Positions 6,181 to 6,452 of a stretch of DNA of 6,452 bases are shown here, piece after piece. Under the pieces are notes generated by a model. It searched no databases and was not told where the DNA came from. It saw nothing but the letters and a program-made list of their open reading frames with translations. Made by a program: the position numbers and the translations under genes. The stretch lies in contig CAYSAG010000295.1 in NCBI GenBank assembly GCA_964428935.1, forward strand, positions 1 to 6,452, given 5' to 3'. Origin of the DNA: JAADHY01 sp964428935 (GTDB taxonomy: Bacteria; Planctomycetota; Planctomycetia; Planctomycetales; Planctomycetaceae). Within the stretch, counting starts at the first letter, position 1, and each line of letters begins with the position of its first letter.

Positions 6181-6268
6181 GAGACGGCGGCGGTGTTGGG
6201 CGACCGAAGAGAAGCGAGGCGACTCGGCGCTCCCCACACCGAGCCGCCTCGTCTCACGACGCCGTCTC
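6181..6268. other. Nested inverted repeats, possible structured RNA
   Basis: The outer arms GAGACGGCG (6181-6189) and CGCCGTCTC (6260-6268) pair perfectly over 9 bases. Inside, 6215-6227 pairs with 6239-6251 over 13 positions around an 11-base loop with one non-pair, A6222 against C6244. In a - strand transcript that position would be U-G, giving an unbroken 13-base-pair stem, which would suit a leader of the metallopeptidase mRNA. I do not recognise a known RNA family. Confidence 0.4.
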
Positions 6269-6316
6269 AATTCCCTCTTGTCGCAGACACCTCCGGACGT
6301 GGGCTCAATGCAACCA

Positions 6317-6356
6317 GCGGGCCAAACGGCCGCGGCGACCGAGGCGTTTGGTCCGT
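6317..6356 (+). other. 12-base-pair hairpin
   Basis: Bases 6317-6328 pair with 6345-6356 at all 12 positions if two G-U pairs (6317/6356, 6321/6352) are allowed; the core CCAAACG/CGTTTGG is perfect. The G-U pairs exist only in a + strand RNA and become C-A mismatches on the other strand. No T-tract follows. Confidence 0.35.
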
Positions 6357-6376
6357 GCGGCGGGAACGGCGAGCCT

Positions 6377-6399
6377 AAGTGTCGTTGGCCGCGACACTT
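6377..6399. other. 8-base-pair hairpin AAGTGTCG/CGACACTT
   Basis: AAGTGTCG (6377-6384) and CGACACTT (6392-6399) pair perfectly around a 7-base loop. It lacks a T-tract on either side, so it may be an operator-like palindrome, a factor-dependent terminator, or part of the neighbouring structured stretch. Confidence 0.35.
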
Positions 6400-6452
6400 C
6401 CGAACTGGAAGGTGTTTGGCCAGCCGCGGCGGCTCGGCCAGCGCCGGCCGTC

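Larger units (their letters stand above)
6078..6452. other. Gene-free right end with several strong inverted repeats
   Basis: No frame on either strand here resembles a protein; the longest one (61 codons from 6193) is basic and low-complexity. The stretch is 5' of the metallopeptidase, so part of it must carry that gene's promoter, which I cannot pinpoint. A short cUUCGg tetraloop hairpin (6169-6178) and the three larger structures listed separately fall within about 230 bases. Confidence 0.5.

Noticed and set aside
6193..6378. 61-codon + strand open frame
   Set aside because: Basic low-complexity translation, no ribosome site, and it runs through the inverted repeats.

Overview
The window is a GC-rich (roughly two-thirds G+C by eye) bacterial chromosomal segment that most resembles a planctomycete. 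That assignment rests on the kind of proteins present: a CBM9-like C-terminus, a divergent type-2 RNase H-like protein with a D-K-H-G-S-R motif, a HEITH/WADEG secreted metallopeptidase and weak or absent Shine-Dalgarno sites on several genes. It is an inference from family knowledge; no ribosomal or other phylogenetic marker is present. I see no insertion sequence, phage gene, CRISPR array, tRNA or rRNA.

Layout, left half (1-3001), all on the + strand: the C-terminal part of a protein with a CBM9-like carbohydrate-binding domain (cut by the window edge), then an RNase HII/HIII-like protein, then a class I SAM-dependent methyltransferase with an N-terminal zinc ribbon. The gaps of 137 and 210 bases mean these three need not be one operon. 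A convergent gap (3002-3209) follows, with a short imperfect direct repeat.

Right half: an nhaR-type LysR regulator on the - strand (3210-4112); a 277-base divergent region holding a clear inverted repeat (GTTAGA-N5-TCTAAC) just upstream of nhaR plus further related half-sites; a 66-residue single-span membrane protein with a cytoplasm-type zinc ribbon (4390-4590, + strand, the best ribosome binding site in the window); a convergent gap; and a secreted gluzincin-like metallopeptidase on the - strand (4767-6077) with a 186-residue low-complexity basic tail. The last 375 bases contain no credible gene but several strong inverted repeats that could form a structured RNA or the leader of the peptidase.

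The genes do not form an obvious pathway. The most useful leads are the RNase H-like protein (GYG instead of the family GRG/GTG motif, Glu at the fourth catalytic position, large insert), the nhaR operator cluster without an antiporter gene beside it, and the structured non-coding stretch at the right end. I do not see a clearly new multi-gene system.
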